Of a stretch of 64,000 nucleotides of DNA, positions 15,301 through 26,100 are shown in pieces. Position numbers and translations under genes: made by a program. How positions within the stretch are numbered: the first letter of the stretch is position 1; each line of letters opens with the position of its first letter. The notes below the pieces were generated by a model that saw only the letters and a list, made by a program, of their open reading frames with translations, was not told the DNA's origin and did not search any database. This DNA is from Rutidosis leptorrhynchoides (taxonomy: Eukaryota > Streptophyta > Magnoliopsida > Asterales > Asteraceae): positions 97,996,001-98,060,000 of the forward strand of contig NC_092333.1 in NCBI RefSeq assembly GCF_046630445.1, written 5' to 3'.

Positions 15301-15430
15301 TGTTTTTGAAATTTAATATTTTTTTAAAATAAAATTAAATGCGATTGCTTTAAATGTCTCATATAGAGGGCATAACTGTTAACTGTTGGACCTAAATTAA
15401 CACGCCGTCAGATGGTAATTTGGCGGGCGG
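12373..15430 (+). repeat. E1 3' LTR (right end approximate)
   Basis: A non-coding stretch of about 3 kb beginning TGTAACAACCCTG right after the polypurine tract. It contains an AC microsatellite (13001-13022) and a TTGACTTTGACC-rich block (14340-14490). The right end lies near 15380-15440 but no clean TACA terminus or target duplication can be recognised, since the 5' partner is outside or lost. No gene inside. Confidence 0.65.
14340..14490 (+). repeat. TTGAC-rich degenerate tandem block in the E1 LTR
   Basis: More than ten occurrences of TTGAC(T/C) at irregular 8-20 bp spacing (ttgacttag, ttgacttat, ttgaccaat, ttgactttg and so on). TTGAC contains the W-box core recognised by WRKY factors, but clustering by simple-sequence expansion explains it equally well. 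Confidence 0.6.
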
Positions 15431-17844
15431 TTAAATATGAACATGGAATAAAAGTGCACAATGATAGCTTCGACTTTGATGCACCTCTCCCTAGGAGCCA
15501 GGAATACATCAATGATAGCCATATTGTAAGCCTATGTTAAAAACAGTCACCTACAAACATTCAACAGAGAAGGAGCCAAAAACTCCAACACTAATTGCAA
15601 ACAACAGCTTAGAGAAAAAAATGCAGGATGTTAAATTAATTCACAACGTATAAGTTAACAAAAAAAAAAAAACGCAGCAAAAACTACCTCCTTCCCTTTT
15701 CTACTTCTCAAACGGTTTGTGTGTACCACTAATTCACCAAGAAAGTAAATTAGGTAAAAATTAATTAGCAAAACAATACTTGAAGTGCTTATTACATCTG
15801 GATCGTCAAAAATTGAGTGGATATCCAACCTTGATAAGATTTCTGACAGGTTCATTACATATGATGCTTCTCAAAGTCGCATTTCTTTTGCTTCAATATG
15901 ATTTTTCAGGATAAACTAAAGTTGTAGCATCGTATAGTGATAAAACTTCATCCAATTACCCATCTTTTATGATCTTTACTACCCATGATCTTCAATTGCT
16001 TAGGGTCCATTGTAGAACATTGGCATCTTTATGAGAACTGTAAAAACTTATATAAATAACAAATTTGCAAATTATAAAAGAAAAAAAAAATACATGAACA
16101 TAGTAAAAGCGTCTAGTGTCGCAGAAGTCTTTCCTAATATATACATATAGGTCCTATATCAGTACTTAGAATCTTACATAAAAACATCTAAAAATTTAAA
16201 AAAAAAGAAAATATACCTGCAGATGAAAGCGTAGAATCAAATTTCGCAAGTATAGATGAACAACGGACCTAACAGAGGTGTAATCTAAAGCTAAACCATG
16301 ACAAAAGATGGGCTGAATTTTCAGTAATGTGAAGCGTGCAGGTCGCCAGAGAAAAGATGAGTAGGTCGTTATTTTGTTAAAATAAAAAACAGACAGAACA
16401 TAACAGTGAAAGTGAAAAGGAAAAATCTCACGTAGTGGGGCAGTTGATAGATACGCCGCAGTTAAATAAAATACCAAAAAACAAAGACACGTAAGGCTCG
16501 AACCTTTGCCACTACAGAAAATAACCACGAATTACAACCAACTTTGGTAGACCAACACATAATACCAACTTGATAAACTCAGTACCAACAAAAAGTTAAT
16601 AAGGAAAATAAAAAGAGAAATCAGGCTCAAATCCATGTTTAAAATCGAGCATGAGAACATGAATCGCCATGGCTGCAATCTTTAGATTGCCCCGCCAAGA
16701 TACAAACTCATTTTTCTCGTTGCTCGACCCAACTCCCACATATTTATCATCACAGCCTATTTTATTAAACCTTCTTGAGTTGTGAGTACCAAAAGACGTT
16801 GCCACTGATAGAAATTCCAACTGGACAACGGTGTTGCAAATCTTGGCAAAACGTATGTTTTTTTCCCCTACAATCATTTAGCAACAGAGAGGCTACCATG
16901 TCCTAAGACGGCAACCAAACTCCATGCAGTAGTTGGCCTTTCTGAAGACATCAGCATAGTGGAATATTTGCATCAGAAACATGTAATCAGTCACCTTGCC
17001 AAAAGGTGACCAAGGAAGGGCACACATATTTCACCATCACATATTTAGCAAGTTCTGAAAATGCAATAACAAACAAGATATCAGCAAAAAATTACTTAAA
17101 CTCCCAAGATACAGTCTAGTAAGTTGTATAGACATATATAAATTCTATATAGTTGTACATTTATTTATTTATATACAAATCGCTTTTTTTCTTTCGTTCG
17201 TTTCACAACGTAATAGAGGTAAGAAAAATTAGATAACCAGAACCCGGCTTGTCAATGCATGACCCTCGAAGACCCACGGATAGATTTTGAACTAACCAAG
17301 CAACCCTAGTACCCCACTCGCCATCTATCGCATCAAATATTTGAACTTAAATAAGTAAATGGATAAAATGTGTATAGATTATACATACATATATGGAATT
17401 ATTTGAACATGTGTTGGTTAATTTTATATATTGCAAAACAACCTCGATCTGTATCTAGATACCAATTGGTAACCCACCTACAAACCTAAAGATAAGATAT
17501 GATATAGCTTCATCGAATGCTAATATGTAACGATTATTTTTCCTACTATGCCACTAAAACCAGTAACATGATAGACTTTTGGTTACGTATTACGGCAAAT
17601 TTTTACCTCTGCCGAAAACCAACTTCACCAGAATCCACTTGGACTACCAAATTTTCAACATGAATTCCAATACCAACTAATAATTATTAAAAACCACAAA
17701 CTCAAAACATAGAAGAGACATAATAACCAACGATTCATAACTGAAACCACAAATACACACACCATTATACATTCTAGAATCATGCAACAAAAAAATACAA
17801 TCTGTGTAGCAATAAAGAGAAAGAACGCAGCGAAAAAAACTTAC
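15431..17844. other. Non-coding or unresolved sequence, possibly introns of the minus-strand gene
   Basis: No continuous gene is visible. On the minus strand, short open stretches in three different frames occur around 16870-17050. One of them has an acceptor-like TTTCAG and a donor-like CAAG/GTGACT around it. They do not join into one reading frame, so I treat them as introns, untranslated sequence or pseudogene debris downstream of the first exon at 17845-17943. Confidence 0.35.
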
Positions 17845-17943
17845 TTGTAATTGAGTAGACAGCGCTGAGAATTTGTCTTCCATTTCCCAAATCGATGCCA
17901 TGAAATTAAAAACCCTAGGGTTAAATGATGATTGCAAAGACAT
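17845..17943 (-). CDS. First coding exon of an unidentified minus-strand gene
   Basis: Reading leftwards, ATG at 17943 (or the in-frame ATG at 17901, giving MASIWEMEDKFSALSTQLQ) opens a short frame. It ends at a perfect plant splice donor, AAGTAAGT form, with GTAAGT occupying 17844-17839. The upstream 400 bp look like a plant promoter and leader: a TATA box at 18352-18359, CT-rich leader sequence and several AAACCCTA-type telo-box motifs. I do not recognise the protein, and no downstream exon could be joined with confidence before the E1 LTR at about 15430. The gene may be truncated by E1, or carry E1 in an intron. It could also be a decayed duplicate. Confidence 0.4.
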
Positions 17944-18359
17944 AAATGTGTCGGTTGATCATACAAAACCCAAAACAATAGAGTTAAAGCACAATCGCTG
18001 ACATGCAATCAAAACCCCTAAGGTTACATGATCACCGCGATAAAAAGTAAAAAAAAAAAAAACCAAAACACTAGGGTTAAATCGAAGCAACCGCCAGGAA
18101 GAGAATGAACCATCAGATGAAGTGATGGTTCTCACACGAAATCGATTAAACCGAAGATCAATTCGCAGGTTTTGCAGGAAGATGAAGAACCCTAGGTTTG
18201 AAGGAGAATCGCACACAGAAGAGGAGAGAAGAGGGAGCGATGGCGGGTTTTTTTTTGTTTTTTGTTTTTTTTTTTTTGAGGTTAAGTAGGTAAGGGATTG
18301 TCGTTTTGGGGGTGTTTGTGAAGGAAACGACAAAAAAGCAGGTGGCTATTAGTATATAA
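17944..18359 (-). promoter_or_regulatory. Minus-strand promoter and 5' leader with telo-box motifs
   Basis: On the minus strand: TATATA at 18359-18352, then a pyrimidine-rich leader with at least four AACCCTA(G)GG or AGGGTT motifs between 18200 and 17910. Telo-boxes in leaders are known from plant growth-related and ribosomal genes. The arrangement supports a real transcription start for the exon at 17845-17943. Confidence 0.4.
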
Positions 18360-18549
18360 GGTTAATTAGTTTGATAAATAGTTGTGCTATCTGTTAGGTT
18401 ACCTTTTGAGATCTGTAAATTATGAATTAATTGTTCTCTGGTGTATAAATTAATGTAGCAGCATATCTATTCCAGCCACTTTTGGGACCTGAAATTGCAA
18501 ATCCTGAGCAGCATAGGTTCCACCACACAGTGTACAAAAAATGTAAATG

Positions 18550-18797
18550 CGTGATCTACAAGTTCATCATAGTAGTTGCATAATTCGCCCCGAAAGAAAA
18601 CCGGCCCAATCCGAGGGCATGGGGTAAAACCCCCCTCCCTCACCGTCCTCGCAACGCAATGTGTGGAAGGCACCCTTGAGTGAAATTCAAGGGTTGGATT
18701 GAGGGGCAACCTTGTGTGCAATGTTGCACCAACGGGAGTCGAACTCCCGACCTCTCGTTAAGAGATGCAGACCACTAACACGTGAGGTACAACACAA
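18550..18797 (-). mobile_element. tRNA-derived SINE, minus strand
   Basis: Read on the minus strand from 18797, the head contains GTTGTACCTCACGTGTTAGT (A-box region with TAGTGGTCTG) and a B box GAGTTCGACTCCCG about 40 bp later. A GC-rich body follows (GGGGTTTTACC, GCCTCGGATTGG) and a tail with TGATGA. It shares head and body with the SINE at 19122-19407. The anticodon-arm structure is degenerate, so it is not a functional tRNA. Confidence 0.7.
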
Positions 18798-19009
18798 GAT
18801 TTGATGTATTAATAGTTTAGTTGTTGTTTGTTTGTTTGTTAACTATATTTCAATGTGGTTAGTTTCCAATCAATAGGTAAATTAATTAGATTTTTGGATT
18901 TATTCAATCAGACTTGCTATGATCTCAATATATTCAAATTTAAATTATCTTTTTCTGCAAAGAAAAATCTAAATAAATTCGAGTGAAAAATACTTAAAGT
19001 GAACGATGA

Positions 19010-19100
19010 AGAAACTGCGTAGCCCTATGTTGAACAAAGAAAATGAATCATCTTAGAATTCAAATGATTTTCTTTACTTAAATTTTCAGCGTATAATATA
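19010..19100 (+). repeat. Diverged copy of the PLAC8 gene upstream segment
   Basis: About 90 bp (gaaactgcgtagcc... to ...tttcagcgtataata) match 20282-20368, just upstream of the PLAC8-family start codon, at roughly 75% by eye. It looks like an old local duplication of upstream or leader sequence. Confidence 0.55.
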
Positions 19101-19121
19101 TAATACTAGTATAAACATTGA

Positions 19122-19407
19122 GTTGTACCTCAACTGGTAGTGGTATGTCTCTCTTAGCGAGAGGTCAGGATTTCGACTCCGTTGGGCTGCAACATTGCAC
19201 TCAATGTTATCTCTGACCTGAGTATCCACTCGGGCCGCCTTTCACTTAGTGTCGGGGCAGTGGGGAGAGGGGGTTTTACCGGCCATGCCTCGGATTGGTC
19301 CGGGTTTCTTCCAGGGCAGTAGTTGGGGGAGGGTTATGCAACTACGACAGATAAAAGCGTTGGTGGTTAAGCCCATTGATGATCTCAAACTGATGTCCAA
19401 AAAAATA
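19122..19407 (+). mobile_element. tRNA-derived SINE, plus strand
   Basis: The head gttgtacctcaactggtagt carries the A-box region, and ggatttcgactccgttgg the B box. The body shares gggttttacc and gcctcggattgg with the minus-strand copy at 18550-18797, and the tail ends tgatgtccaaaaaaat, a short A-rich end. Same family, opposite orientation, about 0.3 kb apart. Confidence 0.7.
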
Positions 19408-20440
19408 TATAATAGTATACAAACTCATTATTCCCCGAAACTCTATTTTTATAGTTTAACCAATAGATGATGCACCTATTGTTATAATCTATAATATTTG
19501 ACAACTTAGACTGTCACTTAGAGTCTATATTGAACTTCAGACATGTTTAAAATCCATGGAAATCTGATTATACTATTTCCATGTCATCTCATACTTTTTT
19601 TTGTTTAACATACTTATTGACCGGAAGTCTATTCGAAAACAATCTCTCTATCCATAGAATATTGAGTGAGAGAACTTTCTCTACTCTCGGAGTGTATCAC
19701 TCTGGGTGAAAAAATGACTCATCTTTATTTTAGATAGAGGAAGCGTTATTTATGACTTTTAAACAACATCTAACCAGATATGGATAACTATCAAATATGA
19801 TAAGAATTAACAATTTAAAATTTAAAATAGACTCAAACTTTTCTTGTAAACTTGCTCCTCACGTTAGTCACGTACATGTTATTGATAGATCATAAATCCA
19901 CCACAATTATACATGGTAAACTTGTAGAGTACATACACATGCACCATGCATAATTGTAGTGGATATATTAATTTTCGTGTTAGAAAATATCAATGACCCA
20001 CGTACATGTGTTCCTAACTTTCATATTGTATGTAGCTCTTCTTAATACATCGACCCATACTAATAGCTCCAATATAATTCATTTAATTCAGCCAATGACT
20101 TATATAGCCCACCTAATCTAGTCACATCGTTGGGGCAAGGTTCACATGGATCATACCTATATACATAAATAGTTTTTGAGCTAAAACTAGATCTAGACGA
20201 ATGGTTTTGATTAAATGATGATAATAAATGTGAAACAATATGGAACAAGTCAATTCAATGAATGAATGTACAAATAATAGAGAAACATCGTAGCCTTATA
20301 TTGAACAAGGAAACCGACTCATCTTAACATTCAAACGACGTTGTTTACTTTTCAGCGTGTAGTATACAAACTTTGAAATTCGAACATATTAAAACCAATA
20401 CTAACTCTTTCTAGCCTCAATTCAGTTTGTAGAATTAAAA
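19408..20440 (+). promoter_or_regulatory. Upstream region of the PLAC8-family gene
   Basis: No coding sequence visible. It contains the segment duplicated at 19010-19100 (20282-20368). The 60 bp before the ATG are A/T- and C/T-rich, consistent with a leader. No certain TATA box can be chosen. Confidence 0.4.
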
Positions 20441-21089
20441 ATGGCGGCTTCTCAAGCGAAGTTAGACAAGATGCAAAACCGTCAAAGCTACCGGAATGTT
20501 TGGGAAACTGATCTCACGAGAGCAATCATTGCAGATACACCTTGTAAGTTTTATAAATTTATTCATATATAGTTTTGTGTTATTACGAATGATTTCGGAT
20601 TTAACTCCATTTTAATCTGTCTTATATGTGTTTGTGTGTGATTTGTTGCAGACTGTTGCTTTTCATTATTCTGGTAAGTTCTTCACTTGATTGCAATCAT
20701 ACGGTTTCTATATCTATTTAGGTATTTCATGTTCAAAGAAGTAAAAAAAAAAAAAAAAAAAGTTCATATATTTAAGATTTATTTATTACAACCCTAATAG
20801 TTGTAACTAGTGGGGCGACCTGGCATTTGCGCCGGTTCTTCACTTTTGATTAACATTAATTACGTATCTAATAATTTAGAAAGTAACTATTTATTATTTT
20901 TTTGTTTTATTTTTCTTTTTGTCGAGGAAGGACTAAAATAGTTATGTGATTGATTTGTAATAAATGTGAAAGTAGTTATTCATCATTTTTTATTTTAGTT
21001 TTCGTCTTGTCGAGAGAAAAAACTCAAATGCTCAATCAATAAAGTGAGACGTACGATCGGTACAAACTATTTAATAAAATAGGAAAAGC

Positions 21090-21161
<72 letters not shown>

Positions 21162-21266
21162 AGGGAAATTTAGATAATAATAAAGTGAAAAATTATTTGG
21201 GTGATTTGTAATAGTAATAATAATAATAGTAATAGTATAATAGTAATAGTAATAATAATAATAGTA

Positions 21267-21352
<86 letters not shown>

Positions 21353-22126
21353 GAGTTAGTAGATAGCAAAAAAATATGTGGTGGATTTATAGTGGATGAG
21401 AGTTTTTGTGGTTAAATGGTAAAAAGTGAAAAGTGTGTGGTAAATTTGTTAAAAATATAAAGATAAGGGTGGTAAAAGTGTGGCCAATTTATAGAAAAGT
21501 AAACTTTTGTGGTAGAAGTGTAATAATAATAATAATAATAATGAGGAGTTAGTAGATAGCAAAAAAATATGTGGTGGATTTATAGTGGATGAGAGTTTTT
21601 GTGATTAAATGGTAAAAAGTGAAAAGTGTGTGGTAAATTTGTTAAAAATATAAAGATAAGGGTGGTAAAAGTGTGGCCAATTTATAGAAAAGTAAACTTT
21701 TGTGGTAGAAGTGTAAAACATATAAAGTTTCCTATTCATTTCTTTTATACCTTTTAGATATAGATATATAATTAATTAATTAATAATTAGGTGTTTTATT
21801 TGTATAAAATTGAAATAACCATCACATTCTATATATAACTTCCATTAACAAACAGAATATACTACTTTTTTGTGCACAAATTATTTCTTAAACAATCATA
21901 AGGCCAGATTGTCATTAATTTTTTTCATATAAGAATAGATAATACTGCAAAAAATTTAATATTTTAATAATTTTATAAATAGATTGATCATAAAATATAC
22001 TATTGAGTTATATTTTATTGTCTCTTTAGATTTTAGGTACATGTGCAATTGCATCCTTGCACGCTTCAAAATCGACTTTGACGTATTTAATACGTTGGTT
22101 CAACCGCTCTAACATGTTGATGCTTT

Positions 22127-22163
<37 letters not shown>

Positions 22164-22367
22164 AAAAGATATTCAGTGACTAAATCAATAATTTTTTTGA
22201 GAGGGTAAAAATTTACTAATAATATCTGAATTATAAAACTGTATAAAACAATATTAAAATGTTAAAATTTTTGTAATAAACGAAGCGACATAATAAATTA
22301 AGACGGCTAATATTAACGGGATAGTTAACAACTTCATATTTAGTTACACCCTATTTTAAAAAGTAGT

Positions 22368-22408
<41 letters not shown>

Positions 22409-23078
22409 GCAAAAAACAAAATTAAATATATAAACATTTCTCACGAAAAAGTAAAAAATGTAACACATACATTACACTTCAAGATGGACTTACAATCCTT
22501 TTTGTCCACTTGATAAAAGCCCAACACACATTAAGGGCCATATAACAAACATTCACCAAAAAAATCACAAATAACTATGAAGCTGTGCAACACCAAGAAT
22601 CGTTACAGTAGCATCCATGGGGAATTTGAGCAAACATGAGAAGCTTTTGCACATCTTTACTTTAACTAGACATTGAATAACTTTTACCTTGATCCGAGCT
22701 ACTATAACGCCCCAACACTTATTATACTCCATTAAACACCATGTCATTTCTAACAAACCAAATTGCCCAAATTGTAGCCTGGAGCATGATTCGAAACCAT
22801 TAAAAACAATACCCTCAAATTCTTTCATTTTCAGTTAACAAATAAAAATGAAGGTTGATAAAAGGTGAAAATATTGAACTTGTGACCACTTAGGTTAGGT
22901 TAAACGGAAGAGTTTTAGACCATTCAATTACATGATACGGAGTATATTTGAGATGATACGGAGTATATATATGCTTATCCTACACATTTTTAGCTTCTCT
23001 CCTTTTTTTTTGGGTTTTAAAATTGATTATTAATTATTATTTTGTAATTATTTTAGTTTCTGCTAGTTCATCTGTAGG

Positions 23079-23118
<40 letters not shown>

Positions 23119-26100
23119 CAACAAACTTTGTATTACTATAAGAACTGTACATATTGAACCATATACACTTGGGCTTCCAGCCCCACTCTTCTGTACATAC
23201 AAACACGCTAATAAACACCTAAACTACAATCTGAAAAGCTCGACATATGTTGGAGCTAATCGGTTTGTGTGTCCCACATCGGATATGGAAAGAACTAAAT
23301 GTACATATATAAGTCCATGAGAACCTCCCTCTACCACCAATTGGTTTTAGAGAAATGTGGAACTCATGAGCTTATATGTTGTACATGGTGGTGGACCTTA
23401 ATCGATCCTACAAATGGTATCAGAGCGGGTGGCACGGGTGTAATCATTGTGGCAGCAGCGGCTCATATCGGGGTGACTGTGGACGTGACCAGGGGAAGAG
23501 GTCGGATGTCCGGGAAAAGTCGAGATGTAAATGAACGGGTTCGGGGTAGAAAGCTACGTTATATGATACGAGTGCATGAACAAACCGATTAAGGGGGTGA
23601 TTGTTGGAGCTAATCGGTTTGTGTGTCCCACATCGGATATGGAAAGAACTAAATGTGCATATATAAGTCCATGAGAACCTCCCTCTACCACCAATTGGTT
23701 TTAGAGAAATGTGGAACTCATGAGCTTATATGTTGTACATGGTGGTGGACCTTAAACGATCCTTCAACATATAGCAGCAAAAACATGCACACGAAAAAAC
23801 ATTACCACTTAGACATATTATTGATGCTACCGAACAGACTGTGACACTAACCGGTGCCTGCACGCGAAATCAGCCCTGAAGGAGAAAATCTACATGTTGA
23901 AGGATCGAGAAACCACTGTTGCCAGTCGAAGTTGCATCTCTTGGACCTTCTAGTAACCCACTCGAAACTTTTGCTTTGAATTTCGCTTAGAATAACCGAG
24001 CACGGAGAAGGATCTTTACCGAAGACTTTCTTATTACGATTTTTCCATATCAAATAGCCGGTGACCCATTTGACCGCTTGCCAAAAAGACCCATTGCCAT
24101 TCGAATAGGATAATGGGCTAACTTCTTTAAACACCTCATTTAAGGAGAAAATTGAGACGTTACCTAGCTTCCACCATTGAAAGACCCGAGACCATATATC
24201 CATAGCACTTTTACAAAAGATGATAGCATGATCAATCGATTCTAAATCATCGTCGCACATCGGACACCTTACCGAGTCGAGGTCAATACCTTTCTTATCA
24301 ATCTCAACCCGGGTTGGAATCCTTTTTCGAAGCGTTCTCCAAAAAAAGATTTCAATTTTCCTTGGAAGTAAATTGTTTCGAATAGTTTCATGAGGTTGAA
24401 AAGAATTATGTAGTACCTTTTCATCGATAATAGACGACATCACACAACTTTTGAAACACCCACTGTCATCTAGCTTCCATTTCCAGCAGTCTGCTTCAGA
24501 TAACCCGAAGGGAACCGAAGTTACATCATCCTGCAGTTGTTCCAGCTCGCTAAGACCCCTACCAATCACAGCCCGCGTCCATTGCCAAGAAAAACATAAA
24601 CCCGAATCCATCTTACGCACTCTATCACCCACACAGACTCCCTTAGAAGACTCTAATTGGTATAGTCTTGGATACCGATCTTTGAGTTTATGATTACCTG
24701 TCCAACAATCTTCCCAAAATAAAGTATCCCTACCGTTCCCGATTACTTTCACAAACGAATCAGTGAAGTTCAGTTCAAGGTTAGATAACGTAGAACCAAC
24801 ACGAATAATATACGACCAAACCGAATTTGAACTACCATTGAAAGTACTCCCCAGCCCACCCTCCCGCCCATATATACTCTTGATTATGCTCACCCAATAA
24901 GCATCACTTTCCACCCGAAAACGCCACCACCACTTGCTTAGTAGGGCCAAACTTTTTGCTTTTAAAGAGCCAATGTTTAAACCCCCCGCCCCATAAGGAA
25001 CAAGTAAATCGTCCCATTTAACCCAAGCCATTTTGTTATTATCCCCCGACCCGCCCCAAAAGAACTTACGACGTAAACCTTCAAGGAGATTGATGGCACA
25101 AGAAGGAGCTCGGAAGAGAGAGAAGTAATACAACGGCAGGCTTGAGAGTACAGATTTAATAATGGTTAACCTTCCACCGAACGACATAGACCTCGACTTC
25201 CAACCCGCGAAACGTTTATTAAATTTCTCCACCACCGGATTCCAATCATTCATCCTGTTCATATTTAGACCCACCGGCATGCCAAGATAGGTAAATGGCA
25301 GTGAACCCCAAGAACATCCTAACCTTAAAGCAGCTTCCTCGTTCTCATTTTGATTTACTCCAATCCCATAAAAAGTACTTTTCGAATAGTTAACCCTTAA
25401 ACCCGATGTTCGTTCAAAACAATCCAGCACCTTCATCACATTTCGAGCATTTCTCATTCCCCATTTTCCAATAAAGATCGTGTCATCTGCGTATTGTAAA
25501 TGGGAAAGGATTACTTTATTCAACCCGATTTCTACTCCTTTGATGTATCCCAGATTACACGCGGTTTTAGCAAGGATATTCAATCCTTCTCCAGCTATTA
25601 AAAATAAGAATGGAGAGAGCGGATCACCCTGTCTAATTCCTCTTTCTAATGTGAATTCAGGCGTGGGTGATCCATTAACAAGTATCGAAACCGATGCCGA
25701 TTTGAAACATGTCCCAATCCATTTTCTCCATCTCAATCCAAACCCCATCAATCTCAACACGTCTAACAAATATTCCCAATTCACACTATCAAACGCTTTC
25801 TCGAAATCAATTTTGAAGATAAAACTCTTTTGTTTCCTTTTCTTTAAATCCGCAACCGCTTCGTTTAAGATGAGAGCGCCATCAATGATTGATCTCCCTT
25901 TGCTAAAAGCACTTTGTTCCGACCCAATCAATTTAGGAATGACACCCTTGATTCGATCCGCCAAAATCTTGGAGATGATCTTGTAGTATGCTCCTATTAA
26001 GCTGACAGGCCTATAGTCACCAAGCCCGGATGGATCTTTTCTTTTAGGAATTAATGTGACAAATGAGGCGTTGCATCCCCTGGAAATTTCACACTTGTCC

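Noticed and set aside
15655..16877. Minus-strand frames of 66-110 codons
   Set aside because: No domain, no consistent splice sites joining them, and AT-rich codon use. They could be intron sequence of the gene starting at 17943, but cannot be supported as exons.
18720..18797. Possible tRNA gene (B box, TFC-like arm)
   Set aside because: The acceptor and anticodon stems do not pair, and a SINE body follows directly. A second diverged copy has the same body.
23299..23592. 97-codon frame inside the TRIM
   Set aside because: It spans LTR, primer site and interior of a TRIM. TRIMs are non-coding by definition and no domain is present.
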